A stretch of DNA of 64,000 nt from JANQMY01 sp965227095 (GTDB lineage: Bacteria; Pseudomonadota; Alphaproteobacteria; JANQMY01), in the NCBI GenBank assembly GCA_965227095.1, contig CBDDFL010000002.1, forward strand, positions 1,430,036-1,494,035, given 5' to 3'. The translations under genes were made by a program, and so were the position numbers. Below, one piece after another: positions 35,411 to 44,464 of this stretch (the stretch's first letter is position 1; each line of letters begins with the position of its first letter). The notes under the pieces are model-generated. The model was given only the letters and a program-made list of their open reading frames with translations. It made no database searches and was not told the origin of the DNA.

Positions 35411-36391
35411 TTATTGGTGTTCTCCGCGATCAAGTTGACGGCTTAATGCTGTGAGAGCGGCCATTCGAACGGCGACGCCCATCTCGACCTGTTCCTGGAT
35501 CAAACTGATATTGCGGTCGTCGGCAATGGAACTGTCAATCTCGACGCCTCTATTCATGGGGCCGGGATGCATTACCAATGCGTTTGGTTTTGCAAAGGAC
35601 AGTTTCTCGCGATCCAGTCCGAAGTAATGGAAATATTCGCGCGTGGACGGAATAAACGATCCTGTCATGCGTTCCATCTGTAAGCGGAGCATCATGACAA
35701 TGTCACAATCCACCAGGCCTTCACGCATGTCATTGAAGATTTTTACGCCTAAGCGCTCGATGCCTGCGGGAAGAAGTGTCTTCGGTGCGATAAGGCGGAC
35801 TTCCGCCCCAAGAGTGTTCAGCAAATGAACATTCGATCGCGTGACGCGGCTGTGCATCACATCGCCACAAATGGCGACTTTCAAGCCGTCAATCCGACCA
35901 AGCCTGCGGCGAATGGTTAGGGCATCCAACAATGCTTGTGTTGGATGTTCGTGCCATCCATCGCCCGCATTAATGACGGAACAGCTTACCTTCTGCGATA
36001 GCAGTTCGACGGCGCCGGAATCTTGGTGCCGCACGATTAGGATGTCGGGATGCATGGCGTTCAGAGTGATCGCCGTGTCGATCAGGGTTTCACCCTTGTT
36101 TAAAGAGGAAGCCTTTACCGCCATGTTCATGACGTCGGCCCCTAGGCGTTTGCCCGCAAGTTCGAATGAACTTTGGGTTCGCGTGGAAGATTCGAAAAAG
36201 AGGTTGATGACGGTCCGCCCGCGCAAGGTGGGCTGTTTTTTGTCGATCAGGCGGTTTTGGTCGACATAGTCATCCGCCAAATCGAGAAGTGATGTGATTT
36301 CGAGAGGGGAAAGCCCTTCGATTCCCAGCAAATGCCGCCTTGAAAAGGCCGGGCTGGGCATTGGGGTGGGTGCTGCTTCGGAGACGCTCAT
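35411..36391 (-). CDS. pyrB: Aspartate carbamoyltransferase catalytic chain
   Basis: About 326 residues. The carbamoyl-phosphate loop FFESSTRTQSSFELAGKRLG, the HPTQALLDALT stretch and MHPGPMNRGVEI are diagnostic. It makes N-carbamoyl-aspartate, the first committed pyrimidine precursor. Start: the ATG at 36391 gives the family length; upstream in-frame ATGs add 3 to 13 residues with no better ribosome-binding site. Confidence 0.93.
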   Translation of the reverse strand: MSVSEAAPTPMPSPAFSRRHLLGIEGLSPLEITSLLDLADDYVDQNRLIDKKQPTLRGRTVINLFFESSTRTQSSFELAGKRLGADVMNMAVKASSLNKGETLIDTAITLNAMHPDILIVRHQDSGAVELLSQKVSCSVINAGDGWHEHPTQALLDALTIRRRLGRIDGLKVAICGDVMHSRVTRSNVHLLNTLGAEVRLIAPKTLLPAGIERLGVKIFNDMREGLVDCDIVMMLRLQMERMTGSFIPSTREYFHYFGLDREKLSFAKPNALVMHPGPMNRGVEIDSSIADDRNISLIQEQVEMGVAVRMAALTALSRQLDRGEHQ

Positions 36392-36448
36392 TAAAGCCAT
36401 GCTTATAATGGCAACCATGGTCACCCGCAACAGTTCAGGTGCGGCAGA

Positions 36449-37369
36449 TTAGATCGGAGGTGTTAAGTATAAAATGAGCGGCATGGTAATCGCCGCTGCA
36501 AGGGTACTCGCGGTGACCGCTTGCGCCATAAAATCGGCATCACCTCCCAATTGGCGCGCCAAAATGTAAGAAGAAGGGGCGGTCGGGACCGACGCGCAAA
36601 TCATAGCGGCTGCCAAAGAAATTCCGGTGACGCCAAACATTACGCAAAAAATGGTGACAAAAAGCGGCATCAGCAGCAGCTTGAACGCGCTGACACATCC
36701 CAACTGGCCAAAGGCATCGCGTGGAATGGCGAATTGGAGAGACGCCCCGACCGCGAGCAGCCCTATCGTCAGGGCGCCGTCTGCCAACATGGACATGGTA
36801 TCGGCCAAGATGCTTGGCACATAGATCTCTAGAAGATTTACGGCGATGCCAGCGACGCATGAAATGATTAAAGGGTTCTGAGACAATAGACGCAGCACCA
36901 GCCGAAAGTTCTGCGGCTCTGCTCCTGCATGGCGTGTGAGCGTATACACACTTAAGACATTGAGCGTTGGCACCATGACCGCGATACCGATGGCGGTCAT
37001 GGCCAGCCCCTCAGGCCCCAGAAAAGCATCTGCCACGGCAAGGGCTACAAAACCGTTCCAGCGCATGCTGCCTTGATAGATGCTGGTATAGCGCGGTCCG
37101 TGCCACCCAGCGATCCGGCGGATGATGGCAAGGAAGGTCGCCATGGTGAGCAGGGCTGCAAGCAAAGTAACAGCAAACCAACCGGCTTTGTCCGCGGTCA
37201 TATCTGATCGCGCGATCGCCCCGAACAAAAGGCAGGGATAAAACACATAGTAGGTCAGCCGCTCCACTGACGGCCAAAAACCCTCTCCCGGGAAACCTGC
37301 GCGGTTTAACGCATACCCCAACAGTATGAGCAAAATGACGGGGGACAGGATCGCAACGACAGACAGCAT
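36449..37369 (-). CDS. AEC family transporter (auxin efflux carrier-like)
   Basis: 306 residues with 9 or 10 predicted membrane segments and the AEC profile: ILLILLGYALNRAGF at the start, then GGDADFMAQAVTASTLAAAITMPLILYL at the end. Members export or import organic acids such as malonate or malate; the substrate is not evident. It stands 12 bases downstream of ruvX. Confidence 0.8.
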   Translation of the reverse strand: MLSVVAILSPVILLILLGYALNRAGFPGEGFWPSVERLTYYVFYPCLLFGAIARSDMTADKAGWFAVTLLAALLTMATFLAIIRRIAGWHGPRYTSIYQGSMRWNGFVALAVADAFLGPEGLAMTAIGIAVMVPTLNVLSVYTLTRHAGAEPQNFRLVLRLLSQNPLIISCVAGIAVNLLEIYVPSILADTMSMLADGALTIGLLAVGASLQFAIPRDAFGQLGCVSAFKLLLMPLFVTIFCVMFGVTGISLAAAMICASVPTAPSSYILARQLGGDADFMAQAVTASTLAAAITMPLILYLTPPI

Positions 37370-37381
37370 GGTGTTGTTTGC

Positions 37382-37864
37382 TCATTCGTCACGGGATGGT
37401 TGATCGGCGATCCGGTCCAGAAAGCCTTGCAGAATGTAGGACGCAGCCATTTTGTCGACCACTTCGGCTCGTTTTGCCCGGCTGCTGTCCGCTTCCAACA
37501 AGGTGCGTGTCACGGCGGCGGTTGATAGGCGCTCATCCCAAAAAATGAAAGGCAGATCCACCTCTTTCAGCACATTGCGCACAAAAGCCCTGGTGGACTG
37601 CGCACGCGGTCCTTCCGTCCCATCCATATTGATGGGCAGACCCATGACAACTCCGCCAATTTGCCGTTCATCGATAATCGTCAGCAGAGCGGCTAAATCC
37701 TTTTTGAACTTCGACCGTCGAATCGTCTCCATGGGCGTTGCAATGGTTCGCGTCACATCGGAACATGCGATGCCAATGGTCTTCGTGCCCAAGTCGAGCC
37801 CTAGAAGGGCCGACTTTTCGGGCGCTGCGGCAAGGAATGCCTGTGGGTCCTCGAAGGTGGGCAC
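37382..37864 (-). CDS. ruvX: Holliday junction resolvase-like protein RuvX (YqgF)
   Basis: 160 residues from a GTG that has AAAGAGG eight bases upstream, the normal family size. LGLDLGTKTIGIACSD, VVMGLPINMDGTEG and FWDERLSTAAVTR are the RNase H-like motifs. It is involved in 16S rRNA 5' processing and possibly recombination. In-frame codons extend to 37987, but the extra 41 residues are not conserved-looking. Divergent from gatC. Confidence 0.9.
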   Translation of the reverse strand: MPTFEDPQAFLAAAPEKSALLGLDLGTKTIGIACSDVTRTIATPMETIRRSKFKKDLAALLTIIDERQIGGVVMGLPINMDGTEGPRAQSTRAFVRNVLKEVDLPFIFWDERLSTAAVTRTLLEADSSRAKRAEVVDKMAASYILQGFLDRIADQPSRDE

Positions 37865-38011
37865 GTTTTTAGCCTCTTTTAAGCTCTGCCGACGCATAAC
37901 ATATGAGGTGCGGCCAGGGTAAGGCGCCCAAATGTCTGTTCTTGAAAGACGCGGTCTCCCCTGATACTCGAACAGACGTGATTTCAATACAGCAAAACGA
38001 TAGGTGACTTA

Positions 38012-38305
38012 ATGTCGGTGGACATCCAAACCGTACGCCGGATCGCAAAACTTGCGCGTATTCAAGTGTCGGACAACGACGCGGACCTCGAGTCTATGAC
38101 GACCGAACTGAACACAATCCTGAACTGGGTTGAGCAGTTGGAGGAAATCAACACAGACAACGTCGCGCCGATGAAAAGCGCGGTGGAGACCACTTTGTTC
38201 CAACGGGCGGATGAAGTCACCGATGGGGGCTATCCCGAAAAGATCGTCAAGAACGCACCAGAATCCGAAGACAACATGTTTGTTGTTCCGCGCGTGGTCG
38301 AGTAG
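38012..38305 (+). CDS. gatC: Glutamyl-tRNA(Gln)/aspartyl-tRNA(Asn) amidotransferase subunit C
   Basis: 97 residues. VRRIAKLARIQVSDND, LNTILNWVEQLEEINTDNVAPM and the ending NMFVVPRVVE are typical. GatC stabilises GatA in the complex that converts misacylated Glu-tRNA(Gln). First gene of gatCAB, with 12 bases to gatA. Confidence 0.94.
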   Translation: MSVDIQTVRRIAKLARIQVSDNDADLESMTTELNTILNWVEQLEEINTDNVAPMKSAVETTLFQRADEVTDGGYPEKIVKNAPESEDNMFVVPRVVE

Positions 38306-38317
38306 GGAGCTGGCACG

Positions 38318-39802
38318 ATGACTGACCTCACCGAACTCACCATGGCCGAAGCGCGTGATGGCTTGACGGCAAAAGACTTCTCCGCTGTCGACCTGACAAA
38401 AGCGCATATCGACGCCATCGACCAGGCGGGCGACCTCAACTGTTTTGTGACTTACACACCAGAAATTGCGTTGGACCGCGCGAAGCAATCGGATCAACGG
38501 ATTGCCTCTGGCGAGGCGTTGCCGATGGACGGGTTGCCCATCGGCATAAAGGACCTGTTCTGTACGGAAGGCGTACAGACAACGGCCAGTAGTCACATCC
38601 TGGAGGGGTTCACCCCCACTTACGAGTCCACGGTTTCCCAAAACCTGCGTGATGATGGCGCGGTCATGTTGGGCAAGCTTAATCTCGACGAATTCGCGAT
38701 GGGATCGTCCAACGAAACAAGTTATTTCGGTGCTGTCGTTAATCCGTGGCGCCGCGCCGGAGATGACACCAAGCTTGTGCCCGGCGGATCTAGCGGCGGT
38801 TCAAGTTCTCTTGTCTCGGCCCGCCTCGCCTTAGGGGCAACGGGAACCGACACAGGCGGTTCTATTCGTCAACCCGCGGCCCTCACGGGCATTGTCGGCA
38901 TGAAGCCAACCTATGGCCGCTGCTCGCGCTGGGGTATTGTGGCCTTTGCATCGTCGCTTGACCAGGCCGGACCGATGACACGCACCGTTCAGGATGCGGC
39001 CATCATGTTGGGGTCGATGGCCTCGCATGATCCAAAAGATTCAACCAGCATCAATGTTCCGGTGCCTGATTATGAAGCCGAAATCGGTAAAGATGTGCGC
39101 GGGCTGAAAATCGGTATTCCGACGGAATATCGCGTGGACGGCATGGAGCCAGAGATTGAACAATTGTGGTCTCAAGGAGCGGAATGGTTGCGGGATGCCG
39201 GTGCCGAAATCGTCGACATCAGTCTTCCCAATACGAAATACGCGTTGCCCGCCTATTACATCATCGCACCGGCAGAAGCATCGTCTAATCTAGCGCGATA
39301 CGATGGTGTTAAATACGGACTTCGCGTGTCTGACTCCGACGACGATATTGTCTCGTTGTATGAAAAGACGCGGGCGGAAGGGTTTGGCGCGGAAGTAACG
39401 CGCCGGGTGTTGATCGGAACCTATGTTCTGTCGGCCGGCTATTACGATGCGTATTACATTAAAGCGCAAAAAGTTCGGACGCTTATTGCACAAGACTTTT
39501 CAAATGCGTTTGAAACGGTCGATGCCATCCTTACACCCACCACGCCAAGTCCGGCGTTTGGAATCGGCGAACGGTCGGACGATCCAATTTCCATGTACCT
39601 CAATGATGTGTTCACCGTCACGGTGAACTTGGCGGGCTTGCCCGGCATTTCGGTGCCCGCCGGACTGGACGGGCAGGGGCTGCCCCTTGGTCTTCAATTG
39701 ATAGGACGCGCATTTGATGAAGCAACTTTGTTTCGCTTAGGCAGCGTCATGGAAAAAGCAGCCGGTTTTTCGGCGCAACCACAAAAATGGTGGGCGCAAT
39801 AA
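38318..39802 (+). CDS. gatA: Amidotransferase subunit A (amidase)
   Basis: 494 residues. The Ser-cisSer-Lys triad is visible: GIKDLFCT (Lys near residue 78), PGGSSGGSSS and GTDTGGSIRQPAA. It releases ammonia from glutamine and passes it to GatB. gatB follows by one base. Confidence 0.96.
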   Translation: MTDLTELTMAEARDGLTAKDFSAVDLTKAHIDAIDQAGDLNCFVTYTPEIALDRAKQSDQRIASGEALPMDGLPIGIKDLFCTEGVQTTASSHILEGFTPTYESTVSQNLRDDGAVMLGKLNLDEFAMGSSNETSYFGAVVNPWRRAGDDTKLVPGGSSGGSSSLVSARLALGATGTDTGGSIRQPAALTGIVGMKPTYGRCSRWGIVAFASSLDQAGPMTRTVQDAAIMLGSMASHDPKDSTSINVPVPDYEAEIGKDVRGLKIGIPTEYRVDGMEPEIEQLWSQGAEWLRDAGAEIVDISLPNTKYALPAYYIIAPAEASSNLARYDGVKYGLRVSDSDDDIVSLYEKTRAEGFGAEVTRRVLIGTYVLSAGYYDAYYIKAQKVRTLIAQDFSNAFETVDAILTPTTPSPAFGIGERSDDPISMYLNDVFTVTVNLAGLPGISVPAGLDGQGLPLGLQLIGRAFDEATLFRLGSVMEKAAGFSAQPQKWWAQ

Positions 39803-39803
39803 A

Positions 39804-41270
39804 ATGAGCAAACAGTCAGCGAAACGCGAACAAATCATCCAAGGAGCGACCGGCGATTGGGAAATTGTCGTCGGCTTGGAAGTGCATGCGCAAGTTTCCA
39901 GTAACGCAAAGCTTTTTTCGGGCGCGCCGACCACATTTGGCGCAGGGCCCAACGAAAATGTCAGCCTTGTTGATGCCGCGATGCCAGGCATGTTGCCGGT
40001 GATCAATAAGTATTGTGTGGAACAGGCGATCCGCACAGGGCTCGGGATTAATGCGAAGATCAATTTGAAATCCGTTTTCGACCGTAAGAACTATTTTTAT
40101 CCGGACTTACCGGCGGGCTACCAAATTTCCCAATTCAAAGACCCCATTGTGGGGGAAGGGCAAATCTCTGTTGATTTATCGAATGGGCAAACCGTCGAGA
40201 TTGGGATTGAGCGGCTGCATTTGGAACAAGACGCGGGCAAAAGCACACACGAAGGAGACCACAGCTTGGTGGATCTCAATCGAGCAGGTGTTGCGTTGAT
40301 GGAGATTGTGTCGAAGCCGGATATTCGGTCCTCTGAAGAAGCGGCTGCGTACGTCCAAAAGCTTCGGGCAATTCTTCGGTACCTTGGAACCTGTGACGGA
40401 AACATGGAAGAAGGGTCCATGCGCGCCGACGTAAATGTGTCTGTTCGCAAGCCCGGCGACCCGTTTGGCACGCGGTGCGAAATAAAGAACGTCAATTCGA
40501 TTCGTTTTGTCGCTGCCGCGATCGACTACGAAGCCCAAAGACAAGTGGATTTGATCGAAGATGGCGGTGAAGTCGATCAAGAAACGCGATTATTCGATCC
40601 GAATTCCGGAAAAACGCGCACCATGCGGTCGAAAGAAGATGCGCATGATTACCGGTACTTTCCCGATCCCGATTTGCTGCCATTGGAATTCGAACAGTCT
40701 GTTGTTGATGAGATTGCGCGCACATTGCCGGAGCTTCCGGACCAAAAAAAGACGCGTTTTATCGATGAATTTGGATTAAGTGCATATGACGCCGGTGTTT
40801 TGGTGTCGGAAAAAGAAATTGCCGACTATTTCGAAGAAGCAGCGTCAAAACGCGACCCGAAAATGGTCGCGAATTGGATCACGGGGGAATTGTTTGCTGC
40901 ACTGAACAAAAGTGGTCAGGAACTAGCCGACTGTAAAGTTTCTGCGGCGCAACTCGGAGAGCTTGTTGATTTGATTGCGGATGAAACAATCTCTGGTCGG
41001 ATCGCCAAACAAGTCTTCGAAATAATGTTCGAAAACGGCGGAAATCCTGGTGAAATTGTTGAAAAGCAGGGACTTAAACAAGTCACCGATACGTCTGAAA
41101 TAGAAGCGATCGTTGACAAAGTAATCGCAGATAATCCGGACAAGGCGGAAGAGGTGAAAACCAAACCGAAAGCCGTGGGTTGGTTTGTTGGTCAAGTGAT
41201 GCAAGCGTCCGGCGGTAAAGCAAATCCAAAAGCCGTGAACGAAATACTCAAACGCAAACTCGAAACCTAA
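39804..41270 (+). CDS. gatB: Amidotransferase subunit B
   Basis: 488 residues. VVGLEVHAQVSSNAKLFSGAP, FYPDLPAGYQISQF, HEGDHSLVDLNRAGVALMEIVSKPD and a C-terminal GatB/YqeY tail are all present. It activates the Glu-tRNA carboxyl with ATP and adds ammonia. Last gene of the gatCAB operon. Confidence 0.96.
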   Translation: MSKQSAKREQIIQGATGDWEIVVGLEVHAQVSSNAKLFSGAPTTFGAGPNENVSLVDAAMPGMLPVINKYCVEQAIRTGLGINAKINLKSVFDRKNYFYPDLPAGYQISQFKDPIVGEGQISVDLSNGQTVEIGIERLHLEQDAGKSTHEGDHSLVDLNRAGVALMEIVSKPDIRSSEEAAAYVQKLRAILRYLGTCDGNMEEGSMRADVNVSVRKPGDPFGTRCEIKNVNSIRFVAAAIDYEAQRQVDLIEDGGEVDQETRLFDPNSGKTRTMRSKEDAHDYRYFPDPDLLPLEFEQSVVDEIARTLPELPDQKKTRFIDEFGLSAYDAGVLVSEKEIADYFEEAASKRDPKMVANWITGELFAALNKSGQELADCKVSAAQLGELVDLIADETISGRIAKQVFEIMFENGGNPGEIVEKQGLKQVTDTSEIEAIVDKVIADNPDKAEEVKTKPKAVGWFVGQVMQASGGKANPKAVNEILKRKLET

Positions 41271-41537
41271 AAAACGAATCACTTAAACGCATTTTGTCCC
41301 GTTTTTGCGCACAAGAAGTTCTAACTTCATTTGAGTAGAAATATTTTATTAACCACTTTTGATGTAGACGGAGTGTGTGAATGCCAGTCGAATACTGGTG
41401 AATCGGTCGGCAACAATGTTTTGGATATGAGTGTTGTTTGCCGAATTTCTTAAGCCGGTTGCCGAAATAGGCCGCGTGATTCATATTTGCACGCGGATTA
41501 TCTCGTCCAACCGGTCCTCATTGTAGGGAGCACACAC
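41271..41537 (+). promoter_or_regulatory. AT-rich leader of histone-like gene
   Basis: This 267-base stretch between gatB and the histone-like gene has no gene. It is AT-rich and holds short inverted repeats (GAAGTTCTAACTTC near 41310; CAGTCGAATACTG near 41393). A good ribosome-binding site TAGGGAG at 41524-41530 decides the ATG at 41538. I see no clear terminator for gatB. Confidence 0.4.
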
Positions 41538-42140
41538 ATGCCAATGACAACACGTAAAAAGTCTACGGCTCGCAAGACCACGACGAAGAAAAAACCGGCC
41601 GCACGCAAAACGACGGCACGGAAAACCACGGCGCGTAAGACGACCGCACGGAAAACAACTGCGCGGAAGACCACTGCACGCAAGACAACGGCGCGTAAAA
41701 CAACCGCTCGTAAGACGGCTGCCAAGAAGACGACGGCTCGTAAGCCAGCCGCTCGTAAGACGGCTGCCAAGAAGACGACAGCTAAGAAGACGACAGCTCG
41801 TAAGACGACCGCTCGTAAGCCTGCAGCTCGCAAGACAACTGCACGGAAGACGACCGCTCGCAAAACGACGGCTCGTAAGACAACGGCCCGTAAGCCAGCC
41901 GCTCGTAAGACAGCTGCCAAGAAGACGACAGCTAAGCGGAAGACAACGGCTCGTAAGCCAGCAGCCCGTAAGACGACTGCTCGCAAGACAACCGCACGGA
42001 AAACCACTGCTCGCAAGACGACAGCTCGGAAATCCACCGCGCGGAAGACAACAGCTCGCAAGCCAGCTGCACGCAAGACGACGGCTCGTCGGAAGCCTGC
42101 TGCTCGCAAGACGACTGCACGCAGAACCGCTCGTCGTTAA
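41538..42140 (+). CDS. Histone H1-like Lys/Arg/Ala/Thr repeat protein
   Basis: 200 residues made almost wholly of five-residue units ARKTT, ARKPA, AKKTT and relatives, about 35 of them, with an extremely basic charge. It has no hydrophobic core and is probably unfolded until it binds DNA, like the C-terminal tail of histone H1, AlgP or HctB-type proteins. The DNA itself is a tandem 15-base repeat, so copy number can change by slippage. RBS TAGGGAG is well placed. The reverse strand is also open, but that is a by-product of the repeat. Confidence 0.8.
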   Translation: MPMTTRKKSTARKTTTKKKPAARKTTARKTTARKTTARKTTARKTTARKTTARKTTARKTAAKKTTARKPAARKTAAKKTTAKKTTARKTTARKPAARKTTARKTTARKTTARKTTARKPAARKTAAKKTTAKRKTTARKPAARKTTARKTTARKTTARKTTARKSTARKTTARKPAARKTTARRKPAARKTTARRTARR

Positions 42141-42406
42141 GCGGCTGCGCGACTAACATTGCACCGGCCGCCGCTGGGTTCTTCTTTCGGAAATTGGACG
42201 GAAGAATGGGGAGCAAAGCGGCGGTCGGCGCATGTTTGATGCCTGGTCAGTAGGTATCAACACGCCCCAATCTATCTCTTCCGAAAGACTGCACCCGCAG
42301 GCTGCAAAAGTGCCTCGGCGGTTATGCTTGTTCTTGTCCCTTGACCTCCTATGCTGAGTGCGGCCGCAGCAAACCGCGCGCGGTGCAGCAGTAAGGGACC
42401 CGATAC

Positions 42407-43045
42407 ATGATAGAACTTTACACGTGGACCACACCGAATGGCCAAAAGGCGTCGGTGATGCTCGAGGAATGCGGCCTGGACTACAGCGTGCATCCTGTGA
42501 ACCTGACCGAAGGCGAACAGCACGCGCCGGATTTTCGCAAGATTTCGCCTAATGGACGCATCCCCGGCATTGTCGATACGGATATCGGGGGCGGGCGCCA
42601 TACGGTGTTCGAATCCGGGGCGATCCTGATTTATCTTGCTGAAAAAAGCGGCCAGTTCTTGCCGACCGCCGAGCCCGCGCGCAGTAAATGTTTGGAATGG
42701 CTGTTCTGGCAGATGGCCGGCGTCGGACCGATGTTGGGGCAGGCGAACTATTTCATCAACACGGCGGACGAACAGATTCCCTATGCCATCGACCGCTATG
42801 TGAGTGAATCCGCCCGGCTGATCAATGTGATGGATGGACGCCTTGCTGAAGCGGAATATCTGGGCGGTGACTATTCGATTGCCGATATCGCCACCTATCC
42901 GTGGCTGGCGGTGGCCCTCGATCTGATCAAACAGGCCAAGCCGGATATTGTCGGCGAGGGGGCGCACACCAAACGCTGGCTCGATGCGATCGCGGCACGG
43001 CCAGCCGTGCAAAAAGGAATGGCTGTTCCAGACCTCACACCGTAG
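42407..43045 (+). CDS. Glutathione S-transferase family protein (YfcG/Nu-class-like)
   Basis: 212 residues. An N-terminal thioredoxin fold (MIELYTWTTPNGQKASVMLEECGL) with TPNGQK in the position of the glutathione-activating Thr/Asn of Nu-class enzymes, FRKISPNGRIPGIVD and FESGAILIYLAE, then an all-helical C-domain (LFWQMAGVGPMLGQANYF). Proteins of this type act as glutathione-dependent disulfide reductases. Stand-alone gene. Confidence 0.88.
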   Translation: MIELYTWTTPNGQKASVMLEECGLDYSVHPVNLTEGEQHAPDFRKISPNGRIPGIVDTDIGGGRHTVFESGAILIYLAEKSGQFLPTAEPARSKCLEWLFWQMAGVGPMLGQANYFINTADEQIPYAIDRYVSESARLINVMDGRLAEAEYLGGDYSIADIATYPWLAVALDLIKQAKPDIVGEGAHTKRWLDAIAARPAVQKGMAVPDLTP

Positions 43046-43298
43046 TAATTCTGTATAAAGAATAAAACATCTTTGTACAAATTAAATAAAGTGGCAGGAT
43101 TTCCTTAAACCCTTTGTTAATAAGGGTTTCCGTCTGTTAACCCTGCCATTCTTTTGTCTTTTTCTCGTCACCGTTTAACCAATTTTTTAGCCGGCCCATG
43201 AAAGCATGAGTTCATTCGCAGCCAAACGTTGCGAAGGCTCAACTTGGCGCCCCTTTTGCAGGGATAGGGTGCCAATACCAAATGGGGAGGCGTAGAAC

Positions 43299-43574
43299 AT
43301 GACGAGTGTTTCAAAGACGGACAAAAGCATCGAAATTTGTCTCAGCCAGGCCGAAACTGGCACAAGTGAAGCCCTTTACAATTTGGGGCTGATGTATTCC
43401 AACGGCGAAGGCGTTCAGCCGGATTACATTGAAGCGCATAAATGGTTTAACCTTGCCGCCATGAAGGGCAGCATCGAAGCCCGCACCTGGCGTTCTGAAT
43501 TGGCCCAAGAAATGACTGCCTCGCAGGTTGCGGAAGCTCAGCGTCAAGCACGCGAGTGGCTTCACACCCACTAA
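43299..43574 (+). CDS. Small Sel1-repeat protein
   Basis: 91 residues. One and a half Sel1-like repeats are visible: SEALYNLGLMYSNGEGVQPDYIEAHKWFNLAAMKG, then RTWRSELAQEMTASQVAEAQRQAREW. No signal peptide. Small proteins of this form are common in alphaproteobacteria; the function is unknown. A strong terminator follows. Confidence 0.8.
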   Translation: MTSVSKTDKSIEICLSQAETGTSEALYNLGLMYSNGEGVQPDYIEAHKWFNLAAMKGSIEARTWRSELAQEMTASQVAEAQRQAREWLHTH

Positions 43575-43586
43575 GCTGATCGACAT

Positions 43587-43613
43587 AAGGCCGCCCCACC
43601 AGCGGCCTTTTTT
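43587..43613 (+). terminator. Rho-independent terminator
   Basis: Stem AAGGCCGC/GCGGCCTT with a seven-base loop followed by six T residues. It ends the Sel1 gene transcript. Confidence 0.85.
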
Positions 43614-43748
43614 GTGTTCAGGGGGCGCGCCCAGCTGCGCCCAACCATTTTTGACCTGGCGCGGCCCGCGCCGGGGCCCCACCAACTTTTTCTCAAGGTT
43701 TATGGCCTTGAATTGGTCCCGCGTGTGGGATATCCATCTTTTTCTTCC

Positions 43749-43839
43749 GGAGACGTGGCCGAGTGGCTGAAGGCGCTCCCCTGCTAAGGGAGTATGGGTT
43801 AATAGCTCATCGAGGGTTCGAATCCCTCCGTCTCCGCCA
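43749..43839 (+). tRNA. tRNA-Ser (GCT)
   Basis: Acceptor arms GGAGACG (43749-43755) and CGTCTCC (43829-43835) pair fully. The anticodon stem CTCCC/GGGAG encloses loop CTGCTAA with anticodon GCT. A long variable arm marks a class II tRNA, T-loop GGTTCGAATCC is present, and CCA is encoded at 43837-43839. It reads AGC and AGT serine codons. Its 3' end is the apparent integration site of the prophage. Confidence 0.97.
43818..43839. other. Probable prophage attL core within tRNA-Ser
   Basis: The prophage genes begin just after this point and a leftward integrase lies nearby, so the 3' end of tRNA-Ser is the likely attachment site. The right-hand copy would lie outside the window, so the core cannot be measured here. 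Confidence 0.4.
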
Positions 43840-43928
43840 GTTAACCCGGTATCTAAGTCCTTGATATCATTCATGTGGTTCCCACTTTCGTCCCACTTGT
43901 GAGGGGTGTGTTCCCACTTTTCCCTCCA

Positions 43929-44159
43929 TTAGTGACTCGTTTCAGTCTCAGATAAACGTCTTTCAATTAGCTCTGGCGACTCATCAAACAGTTTGTCTGC
44001 GTCCCGTTTTGGGTCATAGGAGATACACGTCTTTGCCTGGCATCCGCCCCAGTCAGAATTGCTAGGCGGGCAGACGGTGAACTCGCTTCCACAGTCAGGG
44101 CATTTGTGAACCGATACCAGGGTGCCGTACTCGTTAAACCGCTCGCCGATCTTAGTCAT
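43929..44159 (-). CDS. Small cysteine-rich phage protein
   Basis: 76 residues, not recognised. A C-x2-C pair (HKCPDCGSEFTVC) and a later GGCQAKTC suggest a zinc ribbon. Its start overlaps the end of the next gene upstream (ATGA), so it is translationally coupled. It is the gene closest to attL. Confidence 0.55.
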   Translation of the reverse strand: MTKIGERFNEYGTLVSVHKCPDCGSEFTVCPPSNSDWGGCQAKTCISYDPKRDADKLFDESPELIERRLSETETSH

Positions 44160-44452
44160 TGGCGGCCTCCTTGCTTCCCCCGGTACAATTTGGCTTTCTC
44201 GTCAAACAGGTGGATCATTTGCCTCAAGTCCTGCAGGCGCTCCTTGGCGCCCTCGGCATAAACATCTTCACCTGTCAGCCTAAGAGGGGCGTCGTCGCCC
44301 CCGAGTGTCTTGAAGAGATACTGCTCAAGCTCGCGGGCCTGTGTAACGACGTATTCGGCATATTTTCGAAGTTCGCTTTCGCGCATCATGTCTTGGTACC
44401 AAGCGTGCCTTTGTTCTTTCGGAAGGCTGTCTAGGTTGTCCCAAGTCGTCAT
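44156..44452 (-). CDS. Small phage protein, unknown
   Basis: 98 residues, not recognised. Soluble, largely helical, rich in Lys, Glu and Leu, with a possible coiled coil (ERLQDLRQMIHLFDEKAKLYRG). Coupled to the gene below by an ATGA overlap. Confidence 0.55.
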   Translation of the reverse strand: MTTWDNLDSLPKEQRHAWYQDMMRESELRKYAEYVVTQARELEQYLFKTLGGDDAPLRLTGEDVYAEGAKERLQDLRQMIHLFDEKAKLYRGKQGGRQ

Positions 44453-44464
44453 TCGCTTTCCTCC

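Noticed and set aside
41498..42109. Open frame antisense to the histone-like gene, rich in Ala, Val and Arg
   Set aside because: A 15-base repeat without stops in one frame leaves the reverse frame open as well. No ribosome-binding site.
43100..43145. TTAA-N8-TTAA resembling a CtrA box
   Set aside because: Spacing is eight, not the seven of the CtrA consensus, and it lies far from a start.
43311..43874. Minus-strand open frame of 187 codons across the Sel1 gene and tRNA
   Set aside because: It runs through the tRNA gene and a terminator in antisense and has no coding features.
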